In this document: in pieces, positions 43,961-56,597 of the stretch | Layout: each line of letters opens with the position of its first letter | Position numbering within the stretch: position 1 is the stretch's first letter | NCBI GenBank assembly: GCA_029207755.1 | Contig: JARCOQ010000002.1 | Coordinates: 113,943,745-114,007,744, forward strand | Origin: Chamaea fasciata | Taxonomy: Eukaryota > Chordata > Aves > Passeriformes > Sylviidae | Reading direction: 5' to 3' | DNA: 64,000 nt | Notes under the pieces: generated by a model | The model's input: only the letters and a program-made list of their open reading frames with translations | Databases searched by the model: none | Told to the model about the DNA's origin: nothing | Made by a program: the position numbers and the translations under genes

Positions 43961-45178
43961 GCAAGAGAAAGGCAATAACTACACAGATTTTTGAGGAGGG
44001 CTAGTCATACCACAGGCTACCATTATAACTGAAAAAACAACAAGAATTTTAATATAGCTGTCTGGCCAAATATATTAATTTAAATTGAATGGCTTTTTCT
44101 GATATTATAGCTGTGAGGCACAATGTTCTACTGGCAGGCATCTTCAAAACCTTTTTTAGAAGATTTGCTTCAAATTATTTCTGTGCACCAGATCTTGATG
44201 GTATGTGCATTTGGGAGTCTGACCAAAGGCGGGGGGAAAAAAAGCTTTTGATTAAATCAATGACCTTTCCTGGAGGTTGAATGAAATGGAGATTGTAATA
44301 CAAAAAGCTGCCTCCTCCAACAGTGTTTTCTTCAAAACATTTACTCTTGAGCTGTCCTCCATTTACTTTGCCCTAAGTTTTTCACAAACGTTTGTATTCT
44401 TGTGCCAGCACAGAAATATTCCTTCCCACCAGCAAATCCTTTAAAATAAATGCTAGTCATTTCCATGATTTTTTTCCCTGAATAATTTCCTGACCACCAG
44501 TTTCCATTCTTTGCCAGAGAATCCTGTTGTGTTTCTCCAAAACCTGGCAAAACTGGTTTTCCTCAGCTAATTGGATCTCTTGGCAGACTAGAGACATTTT
44601 CCTGCTTGCTTGGAGAAGAAAAGTGTGATGATTTCTTAATTATTTTCTGACTTGATTTCCCTTGATAAAAAATAGCATCAACTTCTCCTGGCAAATATCT
44701 TTGCACTTTGTAATTATTCCATGAAGCAAACCTCTGGGAAGCCACTGAATCTGAGAACAACGTGAGCATCTTCCTCAGTGGCTGATGTTCATGAAAGTTG
44801 AGTCTCAAAAAGAGACCAAAACCTTGTAGAATATTAGGTTTCCTATTGATTGGATTACAAACCCATCACAAATTTCACCAAAAGACAGAGGCTCAATAAC
44901 AGCTCCTGTGTGGAGGCAGTGGAGGATAAACTCTGCTTTTGTGCTCACGTGTGTGGCTTCATTTTCACTTGGGTTGGGACAACCCACAGACAGCCTTGAC
45001 ACAGCTTGGAGGGGCCTCTCAGTATTTCTTCTCACACTGTCAGGGGTGGATGCTGGTTCTCTGCAGCCCAAGTTTTCTTTGAGAGCAAGAGAAATCTGCA
45101 GTGACTGTTTTAGGGAACACACTTCTGTTTTGGTTTATTTGGGGGGTTTATTTGGCTTTTGGGTGTTTATTATACCAT

Positions 45179-45425
45179 AAATCACAGAATCCTAGAATGG
45201 TTTGGGTGGGAAAGGAAATTAAAGCTCATCCAGTGCCACCCTTCTTCCATGGGCAGGGACACCTCCCACTGTCCCAGGCTGCTCTAAACCCCAATATCCA
45301 GCCTGGCCTTGGACACTGCCAGGGATCCAGGGGCTGCCACAGCTTCTCTGGGAATTCTATTCCAGCCCCTCCCCACCCTCCCAGGGAACAATTCCTGCCC
45401 AATACCTCCTCTAACACTGCCCTCC
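45179..45425 (-). mobile_element. CR1 3' end of about 245 bp
   Basis: In reverse it shows AATCACAGAATCCTAGAATG, GGTTTGGGTGGGAAAGG, TTCCATGGGCAGGGACACC, ATCCAGGGGCTGCCACAGCT and CTCCCAGGGAACAATTCCTG. The tail octamers are retained at the left edge. Confidence 0.97.
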
Positions 45426-45614
45426 TTAAGGTTATTATCTAATTACTAATTCTCTAATGACTACTTGCTGTTTTCATATTCAATTTTTGATTAATTTTCC
45501 TACTTATCTGAATGTTGGTCTGAATTTCCAACTCTACCAGTGGAGTGTTTGGAGGGGTTTTTTTTCTGAATGCATGCACCTGATTACTTGAAGTTCAGAG
45601 TTTTGGAGGACTCA
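45426..45614. other. Short unique spacer between CR1 copies
   Basis: No gene is recognised. Confidence 0.45.
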
Positions 45615-45705
45615 GTGCTCTGGTTCAGCTGACAGGGTGATGTTCAATCAAAGGTTGGACTTGATCTTGGAGATTTGTTTCCCAGCCCTAATGATTCTTT
45701 GATTC
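45615..45705 (+). mobile_element. Short CR1 3' end, older type
   Basis: CTCAGTGCTCTGGTTCAG, then GTTCAATCAAAGGTTGGACT, CTTGATCTTGGAGATTTG and CCCTAATGATTCTTTGATTC, matches the CR1 3' end of the 'ggttggacttgatgatcttggaggtc' type. Only about 90 bases remain and the tail has two octamer units. Confidence 0.85.
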
Positions 45706-47562
45706 CACATCCAAGCCTTCATTGAATTTGAGCATTTCCAAGAAAGAAAAAGTTCTGATTTATAAGCCTGGCTCTTAAGAAACAGAGATGAATTTTTCTT
45801 TTATCTGTGCCCCTAACTGTAATTCTCCTGGGGCTGGACCTGGAGAGGTGCTGGGCCCCAGGACCTTGAGGGGGAAACTACTTTTCTGCTAGTTCTGCTC
45901 CTCATTTTCTGGAAAATTTCTGTATAGTAATTAACATTTCATTAGCTCCCCACCCGAGCTTTTTGTTTCTTCCACTGATCCCTGCAGTTCCATGTGTTTC
46001 TACCTGCATTTACCTACCAATCTTGGATTCGGGAAGTAGCCAAAGCACATGCTTGACTTTGAGGATGAGCTTAAAATTCACCAAGCGTAATGGGGCTTGA
46101 GCATCTGCTTAGAGTGAAATCTAAAATTAAATGTCCTTCCTGAATGAGGATGTTCTCCTGAGTCAGCCCCTGCATGCACTGCCTTAGAATAGGCCCTGGC
46201 TGTCCCTCGAGTGTGTCAGACACGCCGGATGCTCTCAGAAGTGGTTAATCTGATGAAAGAATTCATCTCCGAGTCATAAAGAAACCACAAGTTTCCTTCA
46301 CTTTCAGTCCGCTGCTTTGATATCGTTGGTCAGCAGTTCTGCTCAAAAACCATCCCCCAAGTGAAGTCCCCATCCCTAATGATCTGTTTTATGCAGCCTG
46401 ATTGACCCACTGCATAAAGATGTTTGTCGCCCTGCTGTATCCTCTGCATTTCCTTCCTTGGATATTCTGAATATCTGGGGAAGGAGGGTCTGTCCATATT
46501 CCCAAGGAATCTCCATGTGATTGAAGCCTGAAATAACACAGTGATTAGAGCATGAATTTATGTGTATCATTTCCATAAGGTAATTAATGCATGGTATTAA
46601 TTTTAATCTGGAGGTGTCCCAATTTAAAAATGGTTGAATAACTTTAAATAAATAAATAAATAAATATTTTAAAATTTTAGGGAAAAAAAGGCACCCCACT
46701 CAATAAGAAAATCAACCTGAGGGAGAAAAAAAATTCCTCCAATGAACCTTCCCCTGTAGCAGCTGAACATTTTGTTAAGAGCTGAACACACGAAAATCAT
46801 CTTTGTAACTGAAGAGTCAATTGTTCTGAGTTCCTTTGTACAGTCTTTAAATTAATAACATAAATCTCCGACATATGATTTTGGATATTCATGGTGCACT
46901 ATTGGATATTCTGTGGTTTGGTATAGGAAGCTTGAAAAAGCATTGTTTTCCAACCTTGCTTGAACTGACTTGTATCATCATATTTGTTATCCCCTGAATT
47001 ATTTTTTTTAAAGGACAATTTCTGGAGTAACAACTGGGTAACATCAGCCTTGCTGTAACTTTTTTTGCATTTTTTCACATTCCTATTAGAAGCTCAAGCC
47101 AGCAACATACCCCAATTTTTGGCAGCTGATTAGAACCACAGACTCTGATTTCTGACTCTGCAATTATGTGGTTCTGTGTCAAATAAGGCATTCCAAATTC
47201 TTGTCTTGTGGAGAGAGCTGTGGCTGGCAGTGTCTCGATGGACTTGCCTGGATCCTGCTTGTGATGTTGGCAGATGCTTTGGTTCTGCACGTGCTTGGCT
47301 TGAACAAAGCCTGCACAAACACAACTTGGAGAGAAATGCACTCCTTTTAAACTTTATTCCCGTGTGCTGTTGATATTCCAGTGGTAAACAAAGCTTCCCT
47401 GACCCGAGACCTGGGGCTGCCAATGTGCAGGACCCGGGATAAGTTTGGGATTGAAGGTTCAGATCCAGAAAAGTGTCTGAGAACATGTCATATTGTAGCT
47501 CTGGTGTTTGCAATTCCTTCTGTCCCACTTGTCACAGGAGAGCTGAGGAGCAAGTGGGCAGC
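45706..47562. other. Unique sequence with a short (AAAT)n
   Basis: No gene is recognised. An (AAAT)n run lies at 46646-46666. The open frames near 46330-47530 have no motif I recognise. Confidence 0.5.
46646..46666. repeat. (AAAT)5 microsatellite
   Basis: About five uninterrupted AAAT units ending in TATTTT. No associated retroposon is recognised. Confidence 0.9.
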
Positions 47563-48025
47563 TGTGATGCCTTGGGAAGGCTGACCTGAAATAGAGACTG
47601 GACAGAACTGGAGAATAAAGCAGATATTTATTGAAAGGCCTCCAGGATACACCTTGGGCAGGACAAGAGCCTGACCAGGGCTACACCCAGGGTGGACTAA
47701 GAATGGTCACAAAAATGGCTGACCGGTCACGAGATCTTACATTTTTATAAGTTTTGATCCATTTGCATATTGGGGTTTAATTGTCCAATTCCAGCTCCAG
47801 GTGATGCAGTCCCATCCTTCTTGTTTTTAGCCCCTCAACCCACCCTTGTTTGTGCTTTTGGGCCTGAAAACTTGTCCCCGTTGTCCTTGGTGTGCAGCAG
47901 GAAAAGGATTTGTTTTGTCTCCCTGCTCTGTGCAGAGCTGAGTGACACTGAATGTGAGGCTCAGAGCTGCACTCCTGGGCAGCACAGAATCTGAAAATAT
48001 GAAAGCTAAAGCTTAAGGCATCAGT
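47563..48025 (-). mobile_element. Solo retroviral LTR, family 1, copy B
   Basis: The better-preserved partner of 13327-13783. Left TGATGCC (47565) and right GGCATCA (ending 48023) are exact inverted repeats, as expected for LTR ends. The minus strand carries TATAAAAAT at 47743-47750 and AATAAA at 47627-47632, about 115 bases apart and in the right order for promoter, transcript start and polyadenylation. The bases just outside are GCTG and GTTG, a possible 4-bp duplication with one change. No internal genes adjoin. Confidence 0.8.
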
Positions 48026-49328
48026 TGAGCTCTGGAGGGAGGCACGGAGTGGTGAATCTTCTCCTGGCACTTCTGTGTTGGAAGTTCAGGGATCCAGATG
48101 ACCCCAGTGCTGAGCCTGAGCGTATCCTGGGCTACTGTGGGCAAAGGACTGGGGGTTCCCTCCTTGAAAACTCTGAGATTCATCCTCTTTCCTTCCTCTT
48201 CTATCACAACTGCCCTGAAAACCAAGTGTGGAAATGACTTAGAAATACCAGCTCCAGGGAATGCCTGGTGTTTTCAAAGCCTGCTGCTATTTTTGTTCAT
48301 GCCAAAACGACCCAGCAAGTTTGTCCTGAGCTAACAAATATCTTCAGCTGTCCCCAAAACCCCGTTCTTTGGCAAATAACTGCATTGCCCATGAATAAAT
48401 GCGGTTTCACTGAGTTGTGATGGAAGAGATGCAGAATGGTGAGAGGTCTTGGAAAGTCTGGAACCTTGGAGGGGAAGGAGCTCTGTGTTTGAGTGTGCAG
48501 GTGTTAAACCTCATGGCCACCCTAAATACCTGTGTTTAGTTGGCTTTTAAAACAGGCTGATGTGGTGAGAAACTCCTGAGGCAGTCCTGGCTTTCAGTTC
48601 AGTCAGCAGCTCAGGGTGGAAGGTTGATATCCACATCAGCCAGGAAAGTCCAGGTTTTCTGAAATTTTTCAGCATTTTTTTCACCTGCTGTTTAAATCAC
48701 CTAAAGCTGTGATGACACTGATAAATCTCACAGGTGACCGACTCACACTGCACATATAAACCAGTGCCTTCAATCACTTGTGCCTGTGGGGTGTGAAGGA
48801 ACATACCCAGGCTTAGGAACAACTACAATGAAACATCTCATAAAAAGTGAAAATTTAAAAAAATAACGCCCCAAAACCTGCGAACCCACATCCATAAATT
48901 TGTTCCTAATATTTTATATGGTCTTCACTGAACTCAGTGAGAACGTAGTGTTGTGTGAAGATAAGCCAGCTGCGACTCTTTGCAGGACTGGAGTTCACGT
49001 CTGTGGTGTTATTTTCAAACCCAAAATGAGATCATTAAAAAGAAATCCAGCAGTTACAGTCACCAGGTGACATATCACAGGTACCAGTAGTGTCCTTTGT
49101 TGAACCTAGGAACTGAAAACCCATGAAATATTGCAACTTAACTAAAACATAAATCTCGGTTACTTTAAAGTCTAAGGAAATTTTTTCTACTTTTTCTTTC
49201 CTGTTCTCTTTTTCTTTTTCCTTTTTTTTTTTTAAATGCCAGATCATAAGAATAAAATGACTGTGGCATGAATAACATTTTTTCCGCCCTCCCATCAGAA
49301 CCTATTTGCCTTTTTATTTACAAATCAA
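48026..49328. other. Unique sequence, no gene seen
   Basis: No gene is recognised. A pyrimidine-rich stretch at 49184-49233 ends in a T11 run. Nothing else stands out. Confidence 0.5.
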
Positions 49329-49726
49329 AATGGTTTGGGTTGGAAGGGACATTAAAGCTCATCCAGTGCCACCCCCTGCCATGGGCAGGGACACCTTCCA
49401 CTCTCCTAGGCTGCTCCAAGCCCAATGTCCAACCTGGCCTTGGGCACACACAGGGATCCAGGGGCAGCCACAGCAAATCTGGGAATTCTATTCCAGCCCC
49501 TCCCCACCCTCCCAGGGAACAATTCCTGATTCCCAAGATCCCATCCAGCCCTGCCCTCTGGCACTGGGAAGCCATTCCCTGTGTCCTGTCCCTCCATGCC
49601 TTGGGAATTGTCTCTCTCCAGGTTTCCTGGGGCTCCTTCAGGGCCTGCAAGGCCACCCTGAGCTCAGCCCAAAGTTTCTCCTGTCCAGGCTGAACATTCC
49701 AAATTCTCCCAGCTTTTCCTCATGTC
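49329..49726 (-). mobile_element. CR1 LINE copy of about 400 bp, well preserved
   Basis: In reverse it runs from AAATGGTTTGGGTTGGAAGG through TGCCATGGGCAGGGACACC, CAGGGATCCAGGGGCAGCC, TCCATGCCTTGGGAATTGTC and CCTGAGCTCAGCCCAAAG to GTCCAGGCTGAACATTCC. Across their overlap it is very like the plus-strand copy at 7970-8497. The octamer tail is missing: the element ends in AACCATTTTGATTTG on its own strand. Confidence 0.97.
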
Positions 49727-52059
49727 TTGGTTGTTAAAATAGAATTGTGTGGGATGCACAATTTGGTTACAGACACAAATCTGGTTAGAACTTCATGGGG
49801 GAAAAGAGGATCACCCCTCCGTCGAGATCCTCAAATCTGACTGGAGGGACAGTCTGGGACAGGCTTTCCTCAAGGACATCCTGTCCAGGTTTCCACTGCT
49901 CCTTTTGGGGAAATGCAGTAGGAATTTAGATCCAAATGTTTTAACCAGGAGTCTCTTCTGTAGACCAGTCACCATCCTGCAGTGTGAGAAATTCTGGGCT
50001 AATTCTGGAGTGAGTAAAATCAAGTGATTCAAAGTCAGATCCAGACAGGATCATTTAAAAATCCACCTCTGAGTTGAAAACAGAGGTGCAGACACACCAT
50101 ACAGGTGACTGCCGTGAAAAGTTTGGCATTTTCTAGGGCCAAACCACAGATCCTGTCAGAATAAGTGCCCCATTCCATGGAATCATGCTGCACACAGAAC
50201 TGAATTCCTGTTCTCCTGGATCCCAGCTAATTGTGAGTGCTAGTTGGGAAAGTCACGGGCCACCAAGGTAATTCAACACACATGTTGTAGCAAGCTTTTC
50301 ACACATGTCTGGCAAGCCTCTCACAGTAGGAGAAGGCTTTAGGGATTCTTTCCCCAGCCTTAAATCGTGCATTAAATCCTATCAATTATTGGTTCCCTCC
50401 CTGTTTCCACTTCTGCTCATTTTTTGTTACTGGGCAGTACTTTTTGTGCCTTCTAACACAATTAACTTGGAGCCCTCTGAAGCTCAGAATTTCCAGTTTG
50501 CAGAAAACTGTGATATTGTGTCATTTTGTTGAATTCCCAGTGGGTTGAAACTTTACTCCCATTGAAGCAAAAGCAGTTTTGGCATTCATGTTGGTGGAAG
50601 CAGGACACTGTCTCAATTTTCATTTATATATATTTATTCTTTGATACTATATTCTTATTCTGTATTTATTTTTTAAAACACTGTGTGACCTACAAAGTGC
50701 TTTAGATATGGGTAAAAAGGTTGTGATGATCATGACAAAGCCCAGGTCTGTCAAAGCTCTGAGTTAAATCTAACTTGGCAATTAACTAGATTCACTATTC
50801 TTTTTTTCCAAATGCCCAGTTTTTATCCATTAAAGTAAATGAGTAGTCCCCAGGAGAAAATATTTTAGTTTATCTTTGCCAAGTCCTTTGATTTCACTGT
50901 AGTACTTTAAAGATAATAATCTCATTTTCTTATATGCTGTTGGAAATGTCTTTCTCTAGACGTACTGAGGTTTGAAAATACAGAAATCAGATCAGGTAGG
51001 ACTTAACGTGGAATTTCTTGTGTGTTTGGAATAGTTGCTATTTGACACCAGGACTTACGGATCCAATGTGATCAGTATTTTTAATTTAATTTTGTAACTG
51101 TTATAAAACCATGTAGCTAAGCAGTGTTAGTTAACAGTGATTTTTTTTTAAAACTTTTTTTTACCTCACAAGGCATATGGTATTAGCAGGTCTTAGCAAG
51201 AGACAGAAATATCAGACACTTACAGAAATGTGTGAATTTCATTCTTTTTGGATCACACAGCCTGGTCTTGGAATATTCCTAGGAGATGTGACATCACACT
51301 TCCCAAATGCTTAATTTCTAATAACTATTTTGAATCTTATGGCGAAATAGAGAGTTTCCCTTTGGTGTGGGGCAGCTGTCTAAGTGGGGAAAAAAAGGCT
51401 GATTGACACTGAGGAAAAAGATTGATGGGAAATCCTTTTTTTTTTTTTTTCTTCCAAATATTAAACTGCTCCTGAGTTCATAATTAGCATAAAAGTATTT
51501 CACAGTCCTGAGGGTTTGTGTCTGCTGGAGCGGGGATGGGATTTATCCACTCAGAGATTTCTCCCTGAGTGTGGGCACGGACCTCAAGGTCCTCAAAGAG
51601 TGGCAGATTTCAGTTTTTCAGAATGATCTGGGTTAGCCCTGGTCTTTCGGGGTCACTGAGTTTCAAACACAGATATCCCACATCTGTTTCTTGTTCACAG
51701 CCACTAACAAAGAAGTACAATATCGAGAGAGTCCCAAACAGCAGAGTGTGAGAGACACTTTAATAGGTTCCATTCTTGATGAAAATCTTGGAGCAGCCCT
51801 GACTAATACGGGGTAGAAATCCAATATTCCAGAAATATTTGCTGTGTGCAGTGCCCATCAATCCAGGGATGGGAGGACTTTGAAGGACACTGTCCAATAA
51901 CCACTTCAAACCATTGTGTAATTCAGTTAAAATTACCTAAAACATTTGGAAGAAAGTGAGGAAAAATGTTGGCCTTTGCCCTCGAGGTTGCTTCTTTCTT
52001 CCTTGCAGAGAAGTTTCTTTTTTAAAAGTATTTTGTTTTGGTGTTGTGTTTTGCTTTGG

Positions 52060-52081
52060 TTTTTTTTTTTTTTTTTTTTTT
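52060..52081. repeat. Poly(T) run, about 22 bases
   Basis: A pure T run preceded by a T-rich GTTTT-type stretch. No retroposon body is recognised on either side. Confidence 0.9.
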
Positions 52082-54204
52082 AATTTTTGTGTCCTGCATT
52101 ACCATTGTCACTTAACCTGCTTTAAGTTAGCACCAAACATAAACCAAATAGGTTTTCGTATCAGTGGCAACTTTGAGCTGAAAATTTCAGTGCACTTTGA
52201 TTTATCAATTAATTAATCCATCCCCACAGCACCCCTTTGGCATTTGGTGGTAAAAGTTGATATTTCAAACAGGGGAAATTAAGGAGGAAAGGAAGAAAAT
52301 CGAGGTGAGATTCATCTCATATAAGCAGAACTAACAAAAAATTTGGAACAGTAGAGGTTCCCTAAGTAGGGAAGAGAAGAGAAATACTTTAAAGGTGAAA
52401 TTCATCTCATCTTTTTCAAGTAGCAGTTGTAGGTGAGATTGAACAAAATTATGAAGGTGGTTGTGTTGGGAATTGCAGGAATCTTGGAGAACTAGGGTAG
52501 CTCTCACACCTACATTTAAAATCCTTGAAGTCTGATGAAATCAATCCCACTTCAGCAGCGAGGAATTCAATTCCCTATCTGCAGATGAGTGCCAGCACTT
52601 CCCTGTTATGAAGGACATGTATTGATTATTGAAAATAATTCCAGTGTCATCTAAACAGAGCTTTGTTTCATTTCCCAGCTCTGTGGTGTTTGTTTTATGT
52701 AGAGACCATAGCTGGTCTCCAGAGAAAGGTGGGCAAACAGTGGTGTAGCCACCAAAAATACTTTGGCTGGTAAAATCTTAAGTAGCTTGGGTCACAGATA
52801 AGAGGTGGTCAATGAAGTACTTTGATTTTCACTTTGAGAACTTCCAGCCTTTCTTTTCTGTTAAGATTTTTCCATGGGAAAATAACCCATTTTTGATTGC
52901 TATTATTTCATGAAGTAGTGCTAAATAGAAAAGCTGTCCCCAGATCAGCTTCTCTCTCATATTTTCAGTTCTGCCAGTGAGTGAATTCGTTGTGTAAGGA
53001 AGGAAGGTGGGGATGGGGGAATAGTCACGCAGGGATTGATGGTCCACATGGTTTGGAGCAGCTGAAGGGAAGCAAGAATGGGAATGCACTAAGGACAACC
53101 AGCCCTGAGTGCAGGGTGCAGAGTGATGAGGGGTGCCAGGGCAGCAGGAAAAAAGAATCCTTTTTTAAAGTCTTCTCTTCACTGAAAGGTGTCAGTACCG
53201 ACTCGGGAAAGAGCTGTTCCTTGCCTGGTGTGGAGGATGCTCCTTTCCAGGGGCAGGGAGCACCATCTAGTGACCACAGGGCTGCCCACAGGGCAGGGAA
53301 CAGGGAAAGGCGTGGGGACACTTCCCTGCTCCTCCTCTGTGCTGCAAGGCCTGGCAGGGAGGGAATTGAGAGGCACAAAAGCTTGGAAAGCAGTGCTGGA
53401 GGAGACTGTGCCTTTTGTGGGATGCAACTTGTGTCGTCCCCGTGATCGGGTAGTGATAGTTATTTTAATTACGTGGCTTTATGGGCTGCTGGTGGTTGGA
53501 TTTTGGGGAATTCAAGTGCCTAACTCCACTCACAGTGCCTTCCCCCTGGAGCCTGGAGCTGACCTCCACGTTCCCAGCCATGGGTTCAGTGGATGTGAGC
53601 CCATCCCAGAGCTGGATCCTGTTTTTCCCAGGATGGAGTTTGCCCTGTGCCCTCAGACCCGGTGCTGCATCAGAGGCACTCAGGCATGGCAGGAAGAGGT
53701 CCCCAAAGGCATTCCCAGGGTCAGGGGACCAGGGGGTCTGGGGAACAGAGCCCATCATCCCTTAGCTGCTGATCCTGCAGTCCCTCCGGCACGTCCTGGA
53801 ATTCTGTTCACTCCTGAACACAATTCTGAGCACCTGATTTCTTTTTTTCACCAATAAAACCCTGATTATACGACTTTTCTTTGTGGTGAGGGGAGATTCT
53901 ACCCCTCTGTAAGCAGATTCCTTGGTATTTTCATAAAACCCTGAGGAAAACTGGGAATTAAAGGGAGGCAGTCCAGCTGAAGGGCTTGGTAAGAGTGTAC
54001 TTGACCCTCACACACCAAACTGGGCATGGCCAAACTGATGTTGGAAGCTGCATTTAAGCAAAATGCTGAATTTTTTCTGAGGGTTAAGGCCTTTACAAAC
54101 GTGTCTTCATGTGTCATGAAGTAGCCGTAATTTCCTTGGACTTCTAAATTCTGCTTCCAAAAACTGCAGTGCAAATTCTTTTATTGTGCTCCAGTTTTGT
54201 TCGG

Positions 54205-54221
54205 GGTTTTTTTGGTGGGTT

Positions 54222-54254
<33 letters not shown>

Positions 54255-54285
54255 TGTTTTTGCTTTTGTTTTTGTTTTTGTTTTT
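54205..54285. repeat. (TTTTTG)n tract
   Basis: GTTTTG and GTTTTTG units repeat about ten times with one C interruption. A simple repeat; the G spacing is mostly six bases. Confidence 0.93.
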
Positions 54286-54640
54286 AATTTGCAGCCTGGT
54301 TCTACCTAAAAGAGAATCTCCTTTTTACCTGGAAGGCTGGCAAGAGGAACAAAACTCACTTCTTCTCTCTGTTGTCTTTTTCTTTTAATACCCACATCTG
54401 CAGGTACTGTAGGTACCCAAACCAACACAACGTAAAGGTGAATGTGTCTCCAGTTTTCCAACTGTTTACCCAAAGATTTTTGTACAGATCAAGGGATGGA
54501 GGTTACATTATTACCATAGCAGAGTGTGTCTCTAATCTCTTGGTCAGCTCAGAGCAGAGTTCTTGCTTTACCTCCCAGACAGCAAGAAGGATTAGAGATC
54601 TGTTTGCAGTGGGAATATTGCAATGTTTTTCCTTCATTTT

Positions 54641-54945
54641 TCATAGAATTGTGGAGTGGTTGGGATTGGAAAGGATCTTAAAGGTCTTCTAATTCCATGC
54701 CATGTCCTGCCATGGGCAGGGACACCTTCCACTCTCCCAGGCTGCTCCAAGCCCCAATGTCCAACCTGGCTTTGGACACACACAGGGATCCAGGGGCAGC
54801 CACAGCAAATCTGGGAATTCCATCCCAGCCCCTCCCCACCCTCCTAGAGAACAATTCCTGCCCAATATCCCATCTAAACCTACTCTCAGTCTGAAGCCAT
54901 CCCTCTTTGTCCTGTCACTCCATGCCTTTATGACAAGTCCCTCTC
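54641..54945 (-). mobile_element. CR1 LINE copy of about 305 bp
   Basis: In reverse it shows CATAGAATTGTGGAGTGGTT, GGAAAGGATCTTAAAGG, GCCATGGGCAGGGACACC, CTCCAAGCCCCAATGTCC and GATCCAGGGGCAGCCACAGC. It ends near 'ctttgtcctgtcactccatg'. One octamer-like tail unit is kept. Confidence 0.96.
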
Positions 54946-56539
54946 ACCTGAACCCGTGTAAAACACATTTTAGGTGTTTAGGTGAGTACACACATACTGA
55001 GCATATTTCTAGTACATCCTAGAAAGGATGCAGCAAGCCAAACTACTTTTTTTGTTTGGATTTTCATCTTCAGGACTCAGTCTGATCACTTTTTTTTTGC
55101 ATGATTAAACCAAATCTTCATGTCTGTCCAGGGCCCTGTTGGTTAGGCAGGCTTAGGTCAGCATTGATCAGACCTTTCATCTCCAGTTTGGAAAGATCTT
55201 CTCTAAAGAGGGAATTCTTGAGTCCTAAGGGTAGAAAGCACTTCAAGCAGAGTTTAAGGGTGTTCAGGAAAGAGTTTAAGCACAGCTGTAACTCTAAAGC
55301 ATGTGCAACTCCCTGCTTTGATCAAGACACTTAAGCACATGTTCAGTGTTAACACATGCTGGGGAATTTTGCTGCTCCGTAGTTTCCAGATGCAGGCTGA
55401 AGCTAGGGGAATATTCCCGCTGAAAGGAGCCAGGACAAATTAGGGTCACAAGCTTCAGAGAGAAATTAGAGGGGAGCATTAGGTGACTTGTGTGCGTTTT
55501 TAGTACTTTTTTTCGTGGTTTTATTCTGCTTGTTGACCAAGTTTTTCAAACTCTCAGTGCGTTGTTTCAGACAATGACACAGAGTTGCCTAACGTAACAA
55601 AAACATTTTTCTTTCTATTAAACCTTAAAAAAAAAACAGAAAAGAGAAAAATAGTAGAAGTGTTTGTACTCTTTTTCTTTTGCAACTGGATGATGGTGAT
55701 TTGATAACCCAATATTTTCCTTGCCTCACAATACCAGAGCTCTGCTTGCAATTGGATCGGCCTCAGCGTAAGCACTCAGAAATCTGCCTGTGGGTATTAG
55801 TTTGAAAGTCAAATAAACTTCACTGGATTCTTTGGCACAGAACGTGTGCCAGTTGAAAATGGCAAAATCCTTACTGGGCTGTGGGCTCTGTAAAACTTAT
55901 ATAATAATAATAGAGCTCAGCAGTGCTCCTTATGCTTCCAAAATCCCTGTGTAAACCAAGAGGAGGTTTGTGTATATGGAGGTGGGGTAGAGAAGAATCA
56001 TGACTAAAAACTGCTTGTGAATGAATTTGTTAGATCCTCTCCACTGGGGAGCTGGAACTGATACTTGCAACCTCTCGATATATTGGAGGAAAAACCAAAA
56101 TATCAGGGGCTTAACTGGAGTGGAAGTCACCCAACTGAAACATTATACAATGCTTTGAAATTTCAAGAGAAAGGTTCTAATCTTTTGGCTGTCCTGCTCA
56201 TTGTTTGGAGATGAAAAGGGAGGAAATCAACATCCCCATGAAATACAATTACTATAAATTGCTTTCTTTTCATACTGTTCATAATGAAAATAGGAAAGCT
56301 ACCTACTCTGCAGGAGCACTCTAATTTGGTGGATGTGGACTGCAAGAGCACATTCAGCAGTTCAACACTGGATTTCTATATGAATCAACTAATGGAGAAT
56401 ATAAAATATTGTATAGCAGTGCTGACTCCAGATTGCTCTGAAGCCATGAAAAATCATCTTTACAGTGTAAGAAACCAGAGCTCTTTAAAGTGAACTCTAA
56501 AATTGAATTGATCTTGTGCAGGGAGGCAATCCTGTGTCC
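54946..56539. other. Unique sequence, no gene seen
   Basis: No gene or repeat family is recognised. The open frames are short. Confidence 0.5.
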
Positions 56540-56597
56540 CAAAAATTGGATTTGATGGTCTTGGAGCTTTTTCCTACCTTAGTGATTCTGTTTGTCT
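56540..56597 (+). mobile_element. Possible very short CR1 3' end
   Basis: GGATTTGATGGTCTTGGAGC, then TTTTTCCTACCTTAGTGATT and CTG, matches the last 50 bases of the same CR1 type as 45615-45705. The match is short, so confidence is moderate. Confidence 0.5.

Larger units (their letters stand above)
43307..45178. other. Unique sequence, partly GC-rich
   Basis: The GC-rich part at 43430-43870 gives long overlapping open frames on both strands, up to 237 codons on the minus strand. That frame includes a glutamine run from a TTG/CTG-rich stretch near 43468-43488. No domain is recognised and I do not call a gene. 43865-43960 and 43772-43813 are described separately. Confidence 0.5.
49727..54640. 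other. 4.9 kb without recognised CR1 or LTR
   Basis: No gene is recognised. There are T runs at 51436-51450 and 52060-52081, a (T5G)n tract at 54205-54285 and a partial repeat of AGGTGARATTCATCTCAT at 52303-52320 and 52393-52410. GC-rich sequence at 53180-53860 gives long open frames on both strands (up to 222 codons) without recognisable domains. Confidence 0.5.

Noticed and set aside
47450..47475. GGTTCAGATCC, resembling a tRNA B box
   Set aside because: No A box at the right distance and no cloverleaf could be drawn, so it is not a tRNA gene or tRNA-derived SINE.
52303..52410. Repeated AGGTGARATTCATCTCAT 90 bases apart
   Set aside because: Only about 18 bases match and the sequence between shows no tandem structure. 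Too short to call a repeat family.
53189..53857. 222-codon plus-strand frame
   Set aside because: Other frames on both strands are also open for 80-150 codons here. No domain, signal peptide or splice structure supports it.
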